This document shows, piece by piece, positions 21,959 through 32,827 of a stretch of 64,000 nt of DNA. Location: contig MU129118.1 of assembly GCA_014904985.1 (NCBI GenBank), positions 1 through 64,000 of the forward strand. Reading direction: 5' to 3'. The stretch's first letter is position 1. Every line of letters begins with the position of its first letter. The DNA is from Hydnum rufescens UP504. Taxonomy: Eukaryota > Basidiomycota > Agaricomycetes > Cantharellales > Hydnaceae. The position numbers and the translations under genes are program-made. The notes beneath the pieces were generated by a model. It was not told where the DNA came from and searched no databases. It saw only the letters and a program-made list of their open reading frames with translations.

Positions 21959-24815
21959 CTACGTATCGACAGAACGATGGAGCGATCCATACTCGTTAAT
22001 ATACTTGGCAGTTGGGTAACCTGAGAACACACAGACGGAAGTATAAATACACTCTGAAAGCCATCAGGGCACAGCAATGGGGCTAGCGTACCTGGTGGAT
22101 CGCAACCGATAGCATTTGTAAGACCCTTCCGTTGCCAAACACGAACGTAGTCGATGAGGAACTCGGCAGGGAAGACCATACTTGACAGGTTAACAAACTG
22201 GAAAGAGTTGGAAATGGCCAAATTGAGTACGATTGACTAGGGACAGGCTGCAGGTCAGCTACGTCCTAACGGGAGTGGACATCATTATCCACCAATGGTT
22301 CCTCAGGAATGAGTCGATTAGAGATGTTGACTGTAGGATCCCCCGAGAAGGTATTTGCATCAATTTTAAACACAGGTTGATCTGCGACCCAGTTAATAAA
22401 GCCATTTTGGCGATTATTCGGATCGGACCAGTATTCGATCCCGAATTTTGTAAACTGCGCCCCCCCCTCAGCGAAGGTAGTCGAGTTAAGGTCTGTCAAT
22501 GCGGAAATGGCTTGTTGCCTGAACATCCCTGTGTTTAGTGGGAACAAGGAGAAGATCGCAAATTCAAACTCACAAGGCAGATCCACTACATTGTGCAAGC
22601 CATGATAAAGCGCGATTAGAACCGGGGAGGGAGCTGATGGAAAGAAGGGAATGGAACTGCACCGATAAGAATTGAGATGAGTTGAAGCGGGGTTATTGAT
22701 AGTGACGTCTGCCGAAGTATTAGGGAAGTAATAGAGATTGCTGAAAGGAGCCATCTGCACAGACTGGGACACACGACCACCAGTCCCTTGCTTGTTCTTT
22801 TGGGCTTCAAATATATCAATTTCGGGGGAAGCGCGGCCCGTCTGGGGATTGGGTCCGGGGTGGTCTTCCCAGGACAAGTGCACGCCCTACATTTGAGAAT
22901 AATCGGTGAGACAGATGAATAAATAGAGCACGCAGCATAGAACAAAAGGCAAACGCACGAGAGTCGTTGGCCGCGTTGCCAGGAAAGGTTCCCATTATAC
23001 TTCGGATTTCCGCCCGCAGTAACAGCTATTGCTGGTTCCCCATTCAATGTCTGATTTGGAAGCGTCCCAACGTCACATGAGTCGTAGCTGGTTGGAATTG
23101 TCAAACTCTGTCAGATCCAAAATGTAATCGACCGAAGGAAAGCATCCGCACGAGTAGGGCCATAAGCCGTCAGTTGACGCGCCGTAACCGGGTCGCCCCA
23201 AGTTACCCATCATCCATGCCTGAGAACACAGTAGAATAAGTTGATCAGAGCCATATTCTATGCCATCTCGATTGGTTTAAAGATACGCACACCGGGCCAC
23301 TAAACACAGAATGTCTTAGTTAAGAATGCAATCTAGTTACCAAAAGTAGACTTACATATCCAGATGAATCCGCGTTTCCTGGGAATACCACACTCACTGT
23401 CAAGGAATGTGCCATGATTAGTAAATCAGCTATGAGAATTCCAGGGCGGTACTCACCTTCTATATAACCCGTTGTGAAGCAGAACTTATTCCAGCTCTGA
23501 AGCATGCCCGATTTGAACTGCATGCCGTTGGTCTCCTGCTGCTCCACAACGATAACGAGCTTCCCATCCCGAGTGGTTATTTGTCCTAGTATTCCCAAGT
23601 GAATTCAGTTGAAACCAAAAGATGTGAACGAGACATAGGAGCGCACCTGGATCATACCATTCCAAATCTTGAGTTGGCCAATACTATAAAATTGATGCAC
23701 TCTAAACGGAACGACTCAAACCATAATGCATACACCAGTCCACGTACCCAGAGGTCTACAGCCTCCCAGAAGGGATCATCGCCGGGATAAAACGTCCTTC
23801 CAGGAGTCTCAAACTCGTCCGAGAATACAAGCACATAATCTTGTCCGTCAAATCCTTGCCTGGTAAGCTGATCTTTCGGAGTCATGGCGTCGATGAGAGA
23901 CGGCAACTGAAACAAATCTGGGATCTGGCCTGTGCCGTTTATTTTGGCGTTCTTCCAAGGCAACTTCTGGGTATAGTGGACAGCAATAGGGTATCCGGCA
24001 AAGAGTGCGAGGAGTGCGAGCACAATAATAGCGAGGACAGAGAAGTTGGCTATCCCGCGCCACGAAGTGCCGCCGATTTCTATGTTACGCGACCCCGGTT
24101 CGTGAATAAAATCATCGTCATCTGCGGGTCCATCCAGGCGTTCATACGCCCCATATTGGTCGGCGAGGAATATCGACCCCGCATCGGAAAATTTATCGGG
24201 AAGAAAAGCAGCAGTTGACGAGGCATATTTCGAATCGGTCATAAAAGATAGCACGGAGCCAACGCTTGAAGCAGATGAGAATCGATTATGTGGTGGAGGT
24301 AATACGAGATTCTGCGATGGAGTTCGTGAACTGGATTGTGAGCGGGATATTCTCCCGAGGGACTTTAATAAGAGAGTCAGTATAAATTCCCACGCACCTA
24401 TAGGTACAAGGCACCCAAAGCGAAGGAAAAAAAAACCTACTGGATACGGTGTGAAATTGCCACCAACATTACCGGCCAAAATCCCCCTCACTTGCTCCTT
24501 TTCAGCATGGCTACTCCTTGAGCTTCCTTCGGGGGAGTTGAGGTAATCCTGCCCCCGATCATTCGGGCCAAAACCTGACCAGGAAGAGTCGCGGGGCGGA
24601 GTGCTAGTCATTCGATCACCTCCAGTGGCACGTGGCTTCAACGGCGATGACACGAAGCGCTGGGGAGGCGTCCTGAGGTCTGCAAGAGATGGATCTGACG
24701 CCAAAAATGGCGAAGAAGGGGGGACCTGAGTGTAAGGATTATTAGGCCCGAAGACATTCTGTTCTGGATAATGCAGTGCGTTCGGCTCATAATCCGAATC
24801 TCGACCGCGAGACAT
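21959..24815 (-). CDS. KRE6: Beta-glucan synthesis-associated protein, KRE6/SKN1 type (GH16-like)
   Basis: This type II membrane protein family is needed for beta-1,6-glucan assembly in the secretory pathway. The start at 24,815 (MSRGRDSDYEP) opens a disordered cytosolic tail of about 240 residues. A single membrane segment (SVLAIIVLALLALFAGYPIA, near 24,030) follows, then the lumenal GH16-fold domain. Landmarks are DGQDYVLVFSDEFE, FYPGDDPFWEAVDLW, YWPTQDLEWYDP, ITTRDGKLVIV, AWMMGNLGRPGYGAS, and EIDIFEAQ near 22,810, which is the E-x-D-x-x-E motif of the family. The C-terminus reads DYVRVWQRKG, then GCDPPGYPTAKYIN. There are at least eight introns; the last is 22,021-22,091 and the stop is at 21,959-21,961. 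Intron 1 is about 24,363-24,440. Confidence 0.92.
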
Positions 24816-25487
24816 GAATGAGGGGTTTTCAAAGAAACAGTGGGGAAGTCAGCGGTCAGAGCGCGCAATATGAGGTTGAAGGAGTGAAGGATGTGGCTAC
24901 TCTGAAGCGAATGGACGTTTGATGGACCAGAGCAAAGAACTTATTTGCATCCGGCCTCCACAGTGACCCCAGTCTCGTACAGCCACTGAAGATCCCAATT
25001 CCGTAACAGGGAATACCTTCTTAGGCATGGATGTGGGGACTGCTAAATAAATATTCGAGGAAACAGCGTTTAACGTTTCCATAACACCTCCGAGTTTATG
25101 GCAGGTTGGCAATGTAAAATGATCGTAGTATAGCGACGCATGTATGCAGAGAACACACCAAGCAGTCCATGTAGCTTGGATCCTCTTCTGCGGCCAACCC
25201 CTCAACCCGCTAGCCTTGCTCGCATCATTTCCCTTGTTAGAGTCCAGCATGAGAACAGTCCTTAGTGCAGAAGCCTACTAACGATATCATCCTGTTGACC
25301 CAGCATATAGGTTCGCACCCGGATCGAAACCCACCACTATCTACCAGCCTGAATTGGCATCCACTGGACAGAGGCTTAATTAGGGTTCTGAAGTGGGTCT
25401 CCTCGAATTTGTGTGACCGATTGGAGCTAGCCGTAGTGGGAGCACAACAGGCTGACATATCAAGATGTCTACGAAATACATGCTGCT
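24816..25487. other. Intergenic, no gene seen
   Basis: About 670 bp between the KRE6-type start and the UBX gene stop. Short frames exist on both strands, but none has a recognisable motif. It probably holds the KRE6 promoter and the UBX gene 3' UTR. Confidence 0.5.
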
Positions 25488-26572
25488 CTACTTCTTCCCC
25501 ATTTTGAACCACTTTGGTACCTTCTTTCCCCCTGAGGCATTCACTTTGGGGGGTACTACTGGCCAGATGTCGGGGCGGCCGGTTCTGGAGTAGAACCTGG
25601 GGGTGCTACGGCGTGATCTAATAATTGGGGTAATATAGGGGGCGGTAGATTTGGATCTGGAGCAGAGATATGGATTAGTTCGCCGAACGATAACTAGGAA
25701 CGTGCTTACTGTTGTAGGCTTCGGCCTGGAACTTGACAAACAAGACGGATGACGGCGCAAGGTCCAGCTCAACCAGGGACAGGGATTTGACTTCGGGATC
25801 TGATACTTTCAGTTCACGACGAGGCGCCTGGTCTATTAAAGGTAATGAAATAGAATCGCAGGTTAGTACACCTCCCGATATGGACAGAAATTCTCAACGG
25901 CCGACGTACAGAGTATGAATTTATCATTCAAAGCCTCCGCGATAAGTGACGCCCGAACAAATTGGTACACGGATTTAATCTTGTCTGTCGATGCGAAAGA
26001 TCGCTCCAGGATGGTCTGATCAGGAAATCTTATGCGAATTGTAGTCTATCACAAGCGTAAATTGGGGCTCGGATCTGCGATCTCGGATAAAAAACGGCTC
26101 GCTGGACTGACTGACATTGGGCCATCGAGCTGCCCGCGCTTTCTGCTCTCTTTCTCGGATAGCTTGTGTCTTTAATGGTGCATTCACCAGCGCATCTAAT
26201 CGACGTTGTTGTGAAGCATATGCCGCCTGCCACATCGAAGGTCATCAATCCAAGGTGAGTACGTATGCCCTGACTAAACGTGCCTGTAGCTCTGCGGCAG
26301 TGGGTTCAAAGTATTCATCTGGGATGGATTCTAACGGCCCCCACTGAATTTCAGCCAGTGTAATAGGCAGACCAGCCGTCTGAGAACCTACCGACTGCCA
26401 CAGCAGAGCTGGTAGACGCCGCAAAAGGCTTGTACACCTTTACGTGATGTGAAATATCGATTCCAGTCTCAGGTGGCCCGACTTGACCATCATGAATGGC
26501 GCCAGAGGTTACGTCTGCCGCCCCTGCACCAGGGGGTAATTGAGCTTCTGGCGTAGACATAAGATGATGCAA
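25488..26572 (-). CDS. UBX-domain protein of the TUG/ASPSCR1 type
   Basis: UBX proteins recruit the AAA ATPase Cdc48/p97. The minus strand reads (start 26,572 or the Met at 26,560) VKVYKPFAASTSSAVAV, then ESIPDEYFEPTAAELQAR and LDALVNAPLKTQAIRERE, as in ASPSCR1 relatives. After an intron comes TTIRIRFPDQTILERSF, then STDKIKSVYQFVRASL, the beta-grasp UBX domain. The end is APRRELKVSDPEVKSLSL, PPILPQLLDHAVAPPG and the typical tail KKVPKWFKMGKK. A one-base frame break lies near 25,570-25,575, between the Ala/Pro-rich linker and the tail. The usual N-terminal ubiquitin-like domain is not convincingly present; a weak candidate (VCKSFPRRRFRLEHVAK) lies upstream near 26,820-26,770. Confidence 0.8.
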
Positions 26573-27102
26573 TGAGGATGAGCGGGAGTTGCCGGACCCC
26601 GATCTTCAATTCCAGCAGGCTCTCTTTGCTTCCATCACTTGCCTGTTTATCTCCGACCCCTTGGCCTAGCCATAACACAGACCGGTACTGGCCTCATCCC
26701 AGTGGACTAGCTTCTGTCGTTCCTTTTGTGGCGGTTCTTTTTTCTGCATTTACCTCATAGTTTCGCGACATGCTCGAGCCGAAATCGCCGTCGCGGAAAG
26801 CTTTTACAAACAGTTCCGAGGTGCTGGAGGCGGCTGCTCACCCCGATGGGCTTTTGCGCGGAATGTAATGGTCTCCTCTCCGTTTCTGTGCATCTCGATC
26901 CCCGCCTATTTCTGACGGATACGCGTATGGGTTTTTGAAATAGTGCTGCACGTCGGGCATTCAAATCTATAGACAGGGTGCAAGCTGCGTCGAGGCGATA
27001 TTTGGTGCAGAAGATGTATCCTGATCTAGCTAATCTTCGGGCGGTGTCGTAAGTCTACGTATTGGTATACTGCGGAAGGGGAGAACTTTCGTTGATTGTA
27101 TC
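26573..27102. promoter_or_regulatory. Divergent intergenic region
   Basis: About 530 bp between two divergent genes. It should hold both promoters, and possibly 5' exons of the UBX gene on the minus strand. No defined promoter element was recognised. Confidence 0.4.
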
Positions 27103-28749
27103 ATGCTCCTAAGGCATCATTATCCGGCACGAACCCCGATGATCAACGACACTTCGCCCGCGAATCCTCATGTAATGATCTCTGTGCCAGAGAAAATCGA
27201 TCCGCCGACTCCACCTGAAGCACCACGAATAGAAGAGCTCGTACCTAAACCCACGAAACCATCGCGATACGATGGGCCAGAGCACGCCCTTGTGGATCTA
27301 ACCGTGCAGCTCTCCGCTATAAGGAAAGAGCAAATAGCACTTACAGCTCAGTTGAATATGACACAAGAGGCGATTAACACCATGCAGGCGCGTGTACATG
27401 GCCAAGAAGATCTCGTTTCTTCACGGGAACGTACTATCGCAACCGATTATGTCCCGCTCGAGCTCTACGAGAAAGAACAAGAGGAGCTTGCAAATTTAGC
27501 GCGGGAGGTGGAAGCCAGCATTGCAAGGGAAGCCGCAAGGAAAGGGCAGATACTCCAGGTAAAGGGGAAGGTCCAGGCGAAGGCGAGGTGGCATCAGTGG
27601 TATCGCGCCAAGGACGCAGCCAGCGCGCAGGCATCTGGGAGCGGAAGCCACCCTGGTAGCTCCAGTTCTATTACGGGTTCATCGTCGAGAGCTTCCCAAT
27701 TGGATGCGGAACGATCCATGCGCGATGCCATCTTACGAGCCCAATTGTTCCTCGAAATCTCAATACGGAAGTCCGAGCAGCCACTCAAATATCCCCCACG
27801 CATACCCCCTGAATCCGCCGATGGAGAAAGCAAGTGTATCAAGCTTAATCGTTCACGAAGAAGTCCGTTTGCGCCCATAAAACCCCCACTTCCAAAGTTA
27901 CACACAAGGGATAACCCCCCTCAGGGACTCCCCTCTCCACCTTCCCCGTCTGAGGATCTGAAGACTCCTGGACGGTTCAGCACTCCCCCCTCCGCATTTA
28001 AATACACCAAGGCGACGATTATTGCTGCATCTGATAAGAGGCGTTCATTGCCTGTTCCCCCTCCAGACGCAATCTTCCTTCAGGATCGAGAGGCGGTGAA
28101 TGAACGTCTCACAGCATTTTATAGACCACGGCGCGTGCCTTCGCCGGTCAAAGAAGATATCAGTGCCACTCGGGGATCAAGACAAACAATACCAATGAGT
28201 TCCTCAGGGTCGTCCTCCTCGACACCTAATTTACACCCAACATCACCACCCAGGCCGCCATCACCAACCCCTCATCGCTTGCCGCCGTCCCGAACGCCCC
28301 CAAATGATGAGGAGCGGCTTCCATCATGGGTCGATGACCTTCTATCACACCTATCCCACCCCCCGCCCGCGAAGAACAGATCATCGTCTGGCAAGTTCCA
28401 TGGCCATACCGACTCCATTGACTCACTCAGACTCGAGCTGCGTCTCCCTGATCCACCTCCAATGAGCGATGAATGGGATCTAATTGACGAGGGAGATATC
28501 TCCCCTACACAACTCCTTGAGCTCCGTCGACCTACAACCTCAAAATTGCGCAAGAGGGCATCGTTCAATTCTTCGGTTCATGCAAGACCCACAGAGGGGG
28601 AACGGCACACTAATGCGTACGGTGCGACCGGAGGGGGAGGGTGGTTGAAAAGCATGACAAACAAAGTCACCCACCCAACGTCAGGGGCGTCACTGGCTGT
28701 TCCAGAAGGCCGTAGGGGAAAGAAAGGCTCCAGCGCGTCATATTATTGA
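27103..28749 (+). CDS. Hypothetical protein, 548 aa, coiled coil plus Pro/Ser-rich tail
   Basis: The frame is uninterrupted, which is long for an intron-rich fungus. Residues about 60-160 (ALVDLTVQLSAIRKEQIAL, then EKEQEELANLAREVEASI) form a predicted coiled coil. A basic WHQWYRAKD block, a Ser/Gly-rich linker and a helix LRAQLFLEISIRKSEQPLKY follow. The rest is Pro/Ser-rich and disordered, with motifs such as LPSWVDDLLSHLSH, MSDEWDLIDEGDI and GGGGWLKSMTNKV. I do not recognise the family. The organisation suggests a scaffold or cytoskeleton-linked protein, but this is inference. The first Met is at 27,103; a second at 27,139 is possible. Confidence 0.7.
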   Translation: MLLRHHYPARTPMINDTSPANPHVMISVPEKIDPPTPPEAPRIEELVPKPTKPSRYDGPEHALVDLTVQLSAIRKEQIALTAQLNMTQEAINTMQARVHGQEDLVSSRERTIATDYVPLELYEKEQEELANLAREVEASIAREAARKGQILQVKGKVQAKARWHQWYRAKDAASAQASGSGSHPGSSSSITGSSSRASQLDAERSMRDAILRAQLFLEISIRKSEQPLKYPPRIPPESADGESKCIKLNRSRRSPFAPIKPPLPKLHTRDNPPQGLPSPPSPSEDLKTPGRFSTPPSAFKYTKATIIAASDKRRSLPVPPPDAIFLQDREAVNERLTAFYRPRRVPSPVKEDISATRGSRQTIPMSSSGSSSSTPNLHPTSPPRPPSPTPHRLPPSRTPPNDEERLPSWVDDLLSHLSHPPPAKNRSSSGKFHGHTDSIDSLRLELRLPDPPPMSDEWDLIDEGDISPTQLLELRRPTTSKLRKRASFNSSVHARPTEGERHTNAYGATGGGGWLKSMTNKVTHPTSGASLAVPEGRRGKKGSSASYY

Positions 28750-28754
28750 TTGTG

Positions 28755-29110
28755 TCCCCCCTCCACCTCATCCGCTTCCCATTCTTCCCGTTTGCTGGCG
28801 GGCCCTGGCTCTCCGCCTCCCTTCTCTCCTCGGCTTTCATGTTCCGTACGTCACTTTTCTTCCGCTGTCGTGTTGTGGCGTGCATGTCGCCTCCCCTTCT
28901 TCGGCATTAATATTCCCTCTAGGTCTCCTCGCATCGTTTTGACGCATCTGTGCACGTGTACCATTCATTTGACTATATTCCTACAGGCGAATCCTGGATC
29001 CTGAGAAACAACCGGATGCTGTCTTGTCTGACGGTTCCATGCTGGGGCATGTACAATGAACACCAAGAAACGTCGAAACCTCGTCTAGATGATCGAAAAT
29101 ATATCCATAT
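28755..29110 (+). repeat. hAT-relic segment, inverted copy of 16,085-16,460
   Basis: The segment starts just after the stop of the preceding gene. It matches the reverse complement of 16,085-16,460 block by block, for example GGATCCTGAGAAACAAC and ATTCCTAC. Unlike the DNA left of 16,130 it keeps CpG. It is part of a hAT C-terminal relic that now probably serves as the 3' flank of the 548-residue gene. Confidence 0.7.
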
Positions 29111-29329
29111 ACATTCATTATACCTGCGAACGAACCAGGATGTCTGGGATATTGAATATGAAAAAAGGAGGCATGATGCCACAACATTTGACTAGTGATG
29201 AAAGGAAACAATACAGTACAGTCGTGGACAGGCAAAGACGGTAAACCTTGCATAGCCCGAACGGCTGCGATCTGGACTTTGAAAATACAATTTTTGCACT
29301 CTCCAATGGAGGACCCCAATCACCCTTGT

Positions 29330-31375
29330 CACGTGGCATGCACCAGAGATACCACAACAGCACAGCGGTCCTCGAAATCCTGCGTTTGATTCGTTACTCA
29401 TCTCCTTCGCCTGATCAGCCTTCTGTTGAAGCCCTTCGGATCATTGAGAGTGTATCCATGAGGTCTCGAACGTCCTGTTGTCTGCCATTCTTACTAAAGC
29501 CAAAGAGCGCTCTCTAAGCTCTCTTTCCCCCTCCCGAAATCCTGGAAGATCATACCGTTTCCTGCTAGCTTCCGAAACGTGATCCATACCGTTTGTTGGG
29601 TTCTCGACAGCATTCATCGGTGAGCTTTTATGGTCGTCGAGCTAAGACCAATGCTTCAAGTAAAATGTGGGCCACTCGAGAAATCTCTAGGTCCGCCAGC
29701 CTCACGACCCTTCCTGGATTTCCCCACGTCCAATTCAAGTTCCTTCCACTGCTCCCCTACCCAAGCCAGTTGTACTGTCAACCCACTCCAGCCGTTAAAG
29801 TGACCCTTCCCCCACCCAAGCGGAAACATTTCCAAATACTTCCTCTACTCCTCTCTGCGGTCCTCCCAATATCCGGACGTCATTTTCACCTCAAAATCGC
29901 TCATCTTCTTCTGGACACCCTGTTGTCACACTGCGACAGAGCAGACCATCCGAAGAATATCCGGTTACCCTCTCTGGTCGTCCTACTTTCTTGGCGCGGT
30001 CAACCTCCTCCGGTCCCTCAGACTCCATCCCCGTCTTCTGGAAAGCACGCCAAGGGTGTGGAAGATTGAAAATTTCTCCTCCGTTCTGGGCTCTGTAGAC
30101 AGGGAATTCTATACCGAGTTCGTCTTCTTTATGATATACAAAAGTATCCAGGAAGCATCGTATACTGCATGCGGGTACCCATCCGGACCTTGTTGAGCCT
30201 TTGATAATACCCTCTATTCTACCGTTCAGAGTTGGTCCTATCAGCCTCGCCTTGGCCTGAAAAATCTCCAGAAAGCCCCAAAGGCATTCCCCAGCGCCCC
30301 GGAGATTTAATTTCCTTCCAAGACGAATCTTCCCCCGTCTTACCGGTCGATCAAGGTTCTCCACTGAGAACACTCGGACATCAGTCAGCATCACCTAGTC
30401 CCAGAATTCCTTCCGCAGGCACGGTCTCCTCTATGGTTCTCCGGATCTGCCTTTGCCTTATATTTGTCGGTCTCCTTGGAGGCTGTTTCCGAGATAAAGA
30501 CTGACCAAACTACACCAGTTGAATCATCCCAGAGAAGGAGATAATCAGACTTTCCCAATTGAAGAACACCTAGTATGTCGTGGTCAGCGTATCTTGGCTG
30601 GTCACTAGGTGGATCCTTCTAGTCAGACTCCTCATTAGGGTCTCTAATCGCCCGTATGAGATGCTATAGAGCGTTATTTATTGGACGACGAGACAAGTGT
30701 TGGTTCCATCATCGTTCCTACTGTGCATGTATACCAGGCCACTCCTTGGCTGATTTCTGTAGCCTCTTCTCCCTCTCGCTCTTCTTTCACGGATATTTCG
30801 CCCCTATTGTATCCGACTCGCTCGCGGGCGTCTTTTATATCTCCTACGTGCAGAACGCGTGGTCCCGCTCTCTCTACCTCTTCGATACCACCCTTCAGCA
30901 CAGTCACCAACAGTTCTTCCCTCAAGTCTGTTTACATCGCACTTCGACATCAGCGCCTAAGTCTCCGCCTGCCCCAAGACTCCTTTACATGATTCCTCTC
31001 AGACGACTGTACCTCTGCCCAACGCTTCTTCTACTCTAACCAGAACTTCCTGCACCCTACCATACCGCTTGCGAAATCCCACACTCAGGACCACCACCTC
31101 AACGAGTCCTCCATTTCTTGGACACGAAATGATAATTTCCTGTCTCCGCAGATGGCCCTTAGCCCAAATCAAAGAAGAGTTGTCTGCTTGGCTTGTTACG
31201 TCTCAGTTCTGGAAACAGAACCGAACATCGCCGCGTTTCCAGTCCAATGCGACCAGTAGCATGCCTTCCGACGACTCGAGGACCTCAGGGAGTGAGATCG
31301 AGTCCGCAGGGGCTTTGATGGAATCTGATTCGCTCACCAACATCAGCACGAGCACATTCTCTTCTTGAGCAGAAA
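29330..31375 (+). pseudogene. Degenerate duplicate of the Ser/Pro-rich gene
   Basis: From GCATGCACCAGAGATACCAC onward the sequence parallels 17,835-20,040 in order. It includes the segments encoding LIRYSSPSPDQPSVEALRII, SRQHSSVSFYGRR, SFTDISP and the SAGALMESDSLTN tail. Many small indels and stops break the frame into pieces of fewer than 170 codons, and some blocks are shorter than in the first copy. It is a non-functional direct duplicate about 11.5 kb from the original. CpG is retained. The intron-like spacer near 30,600-30,650 is also duplicated, so it arose by DNA duplication, not reverse transcription. Confidence 0.85.
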
Positions 31376-31439
31376 CACAATACTGCTCCTTTGTGGGCTG
31401 GGTTGTTGCTATCTTAATTGTGAATATACAGTTTCAATT

Positions 31440-32070
31440 GACCAGAATTGTCTTCTGAGCTGGATAGTAATGTGCAGGTGTCTCCAGGCCCTCGTCGCAT
31501 CGCCCCGCAAATCGTTAGCCTTTTAATTGGGATGGCATTTCAAGGGGTATCGTTTGAGCAATTAGGAGCTCCGTGGTGCCGCAACGGAGTCGTGATCCTT
31601 CCCCCACCCCCCGATTGAGCTCCTCGACCTTCTACCTGAGATGTACGGATCGCGTACGAAATGTACCCTCACAACCTGGAGGACTCCCCTCCTGACGGGT
31701 GGGCACAATGGACTGGTGCGCTCTCTGTCATCTTACTTGGACTGCAGCTGACATACCTACAGCAACAACGCACCATCGAATTGCGGTGATTCCTGCTTAA
31801 CCACGGCTTCGAACGCGAACAAGATTCCATGTGGTACACGAAAGGCACGGCACTCCACACGTTTGTCAGTATGCTGGGTTTACAATCTGTCCGCTCCCAT
31901 GTCATCTCGGCAACGTCTGTTGGTCGCCTGACGATGTTCTCAGTAACACTCCCCAAGATCTCCCTTGCCACGGATGCGATTCGACCTGGCGGAATATATT
32001 CCCTTTGCCACTGGGCCCGACTCCGGCCGGTCTCTCTCGGGGGATGGTGTGCCCTCAGAATTGGCCCAAC
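31440..32070 (+). pseudogene. Relative of the gene fragment trapped in the 12.6-14.9 kb palindrome
   Basis: The nucleotide sequence aligns with the reverse complement of 13,666-14,298 over its length. It starts at ACCAGAATTGTCTTCT and ends at TTCCCTTTGCCACTGG. Encoded blocks are FQGVSFEQLGAPWCRNGVVI, PIELLDLLPEMYGS, PDGWAQWTGALSVILLGLQL and HGFEREQDSMWYTKGTALHT. Frame breaks show it is also decayed. Unlike the palindrome copies it is CpG-rich. No MITE flanks it here. The protein family is not recognised. Confidence 0.7.
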
Positions 32071-32827
32071 AATCAAGGGGACAAGCTCCTGCTGGGGTAA
32101 AGCCGATGCCAGGAGCATGGGATAATGACAATTGGTGAGTAGAATTGGGCAATCCTTAGAGGTATTTGTATTTTTATCCATCCCTGCCATTTGCTAATTA
32201 TATCTATAACTACATGCATGAATTCTGTGGAGAGGGCCTTTTTTTCGGTGTACCGTACTTGATGTCCAAATATTCTGTAATATCTCCCTGCATGATGCTA
32301 CACTGAATGGTGTGTCGATCGCTCGCGTTGAATGAGGAAAGGGTAGTTTCCTCAGTAAGAAAATGCCAGGATGGATTTAGGCCAAGAAGGAACTTCCACA
32401 TTGCAGGCAAGAGAAATTAGCAGATCACATAGGAGCCAAGAATTTTGCTCGAAAAAGCCACAAATACATCGGACTTGGGTTTGCCCTCTTGGCAGGAACG
32501 GTCCCTGTGAGTCCCAGGATCATCGCTCAAATGTCGGTACCCAAACAGCTCCCACTTCGCCTCCAGGTCCACGGCAGCGAAGACTTCTTTCGCCCTCCAC
32601 TCACAGTTTCGGTGGGTTCAGCACAATTTCGCCCCTCCAATAGGCACAAAGCTGATCCTATTAATGATGATGTACAGTATAGAAGAGCATACACACCCGC
32701 TCAACATCTCTCGAACACTCGATAGAGATCAGGCAGACTCGCAACCTGTACTACAGCGCTCCCACTCCCGTCCCAGGATTTGCTCCCACTGCCAACATCT
32801 ACCATGCTCTTGGGCGGAATGAGATAT
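32071..32827. other. Intergenic, no gene supported
   Basis: Plus-strand text at about 32,402-32,725 (GAKNFARKSHKYIGLGFALL, AGTVPVSPRIIAQMSV) looks coding-like but has no clear start and no family I recognise. The minus strand at 32,210-32,410 is open without motifs. The segment lies between decayed duplicate DNA and the MLH1 stop. Confidence 0.4.

Noticed and set aside
25290..25345. Possible tRNA: GGTTCGCACCC and, on the other strand, GTTTCGATCC resemble T-arm or B-box sequences
   Set aside because: No matching A-box, acceptor stem or anticodon arm could be built on either strand.
29891..30394. 167-codon minus-strand frame in the duplicate
   Set aside because: It is antisense to the degenerate Ser/Pro-rich copy, with equivalent antisense frames in the first copy; composition effect.
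32210..32410. Possible hAT dimerisation fragment on the minus strand
   Set aside because: Similarity to the relic at 15.6 kb is limited to a few residues around a Tyr-Leu pair, too weak to call.
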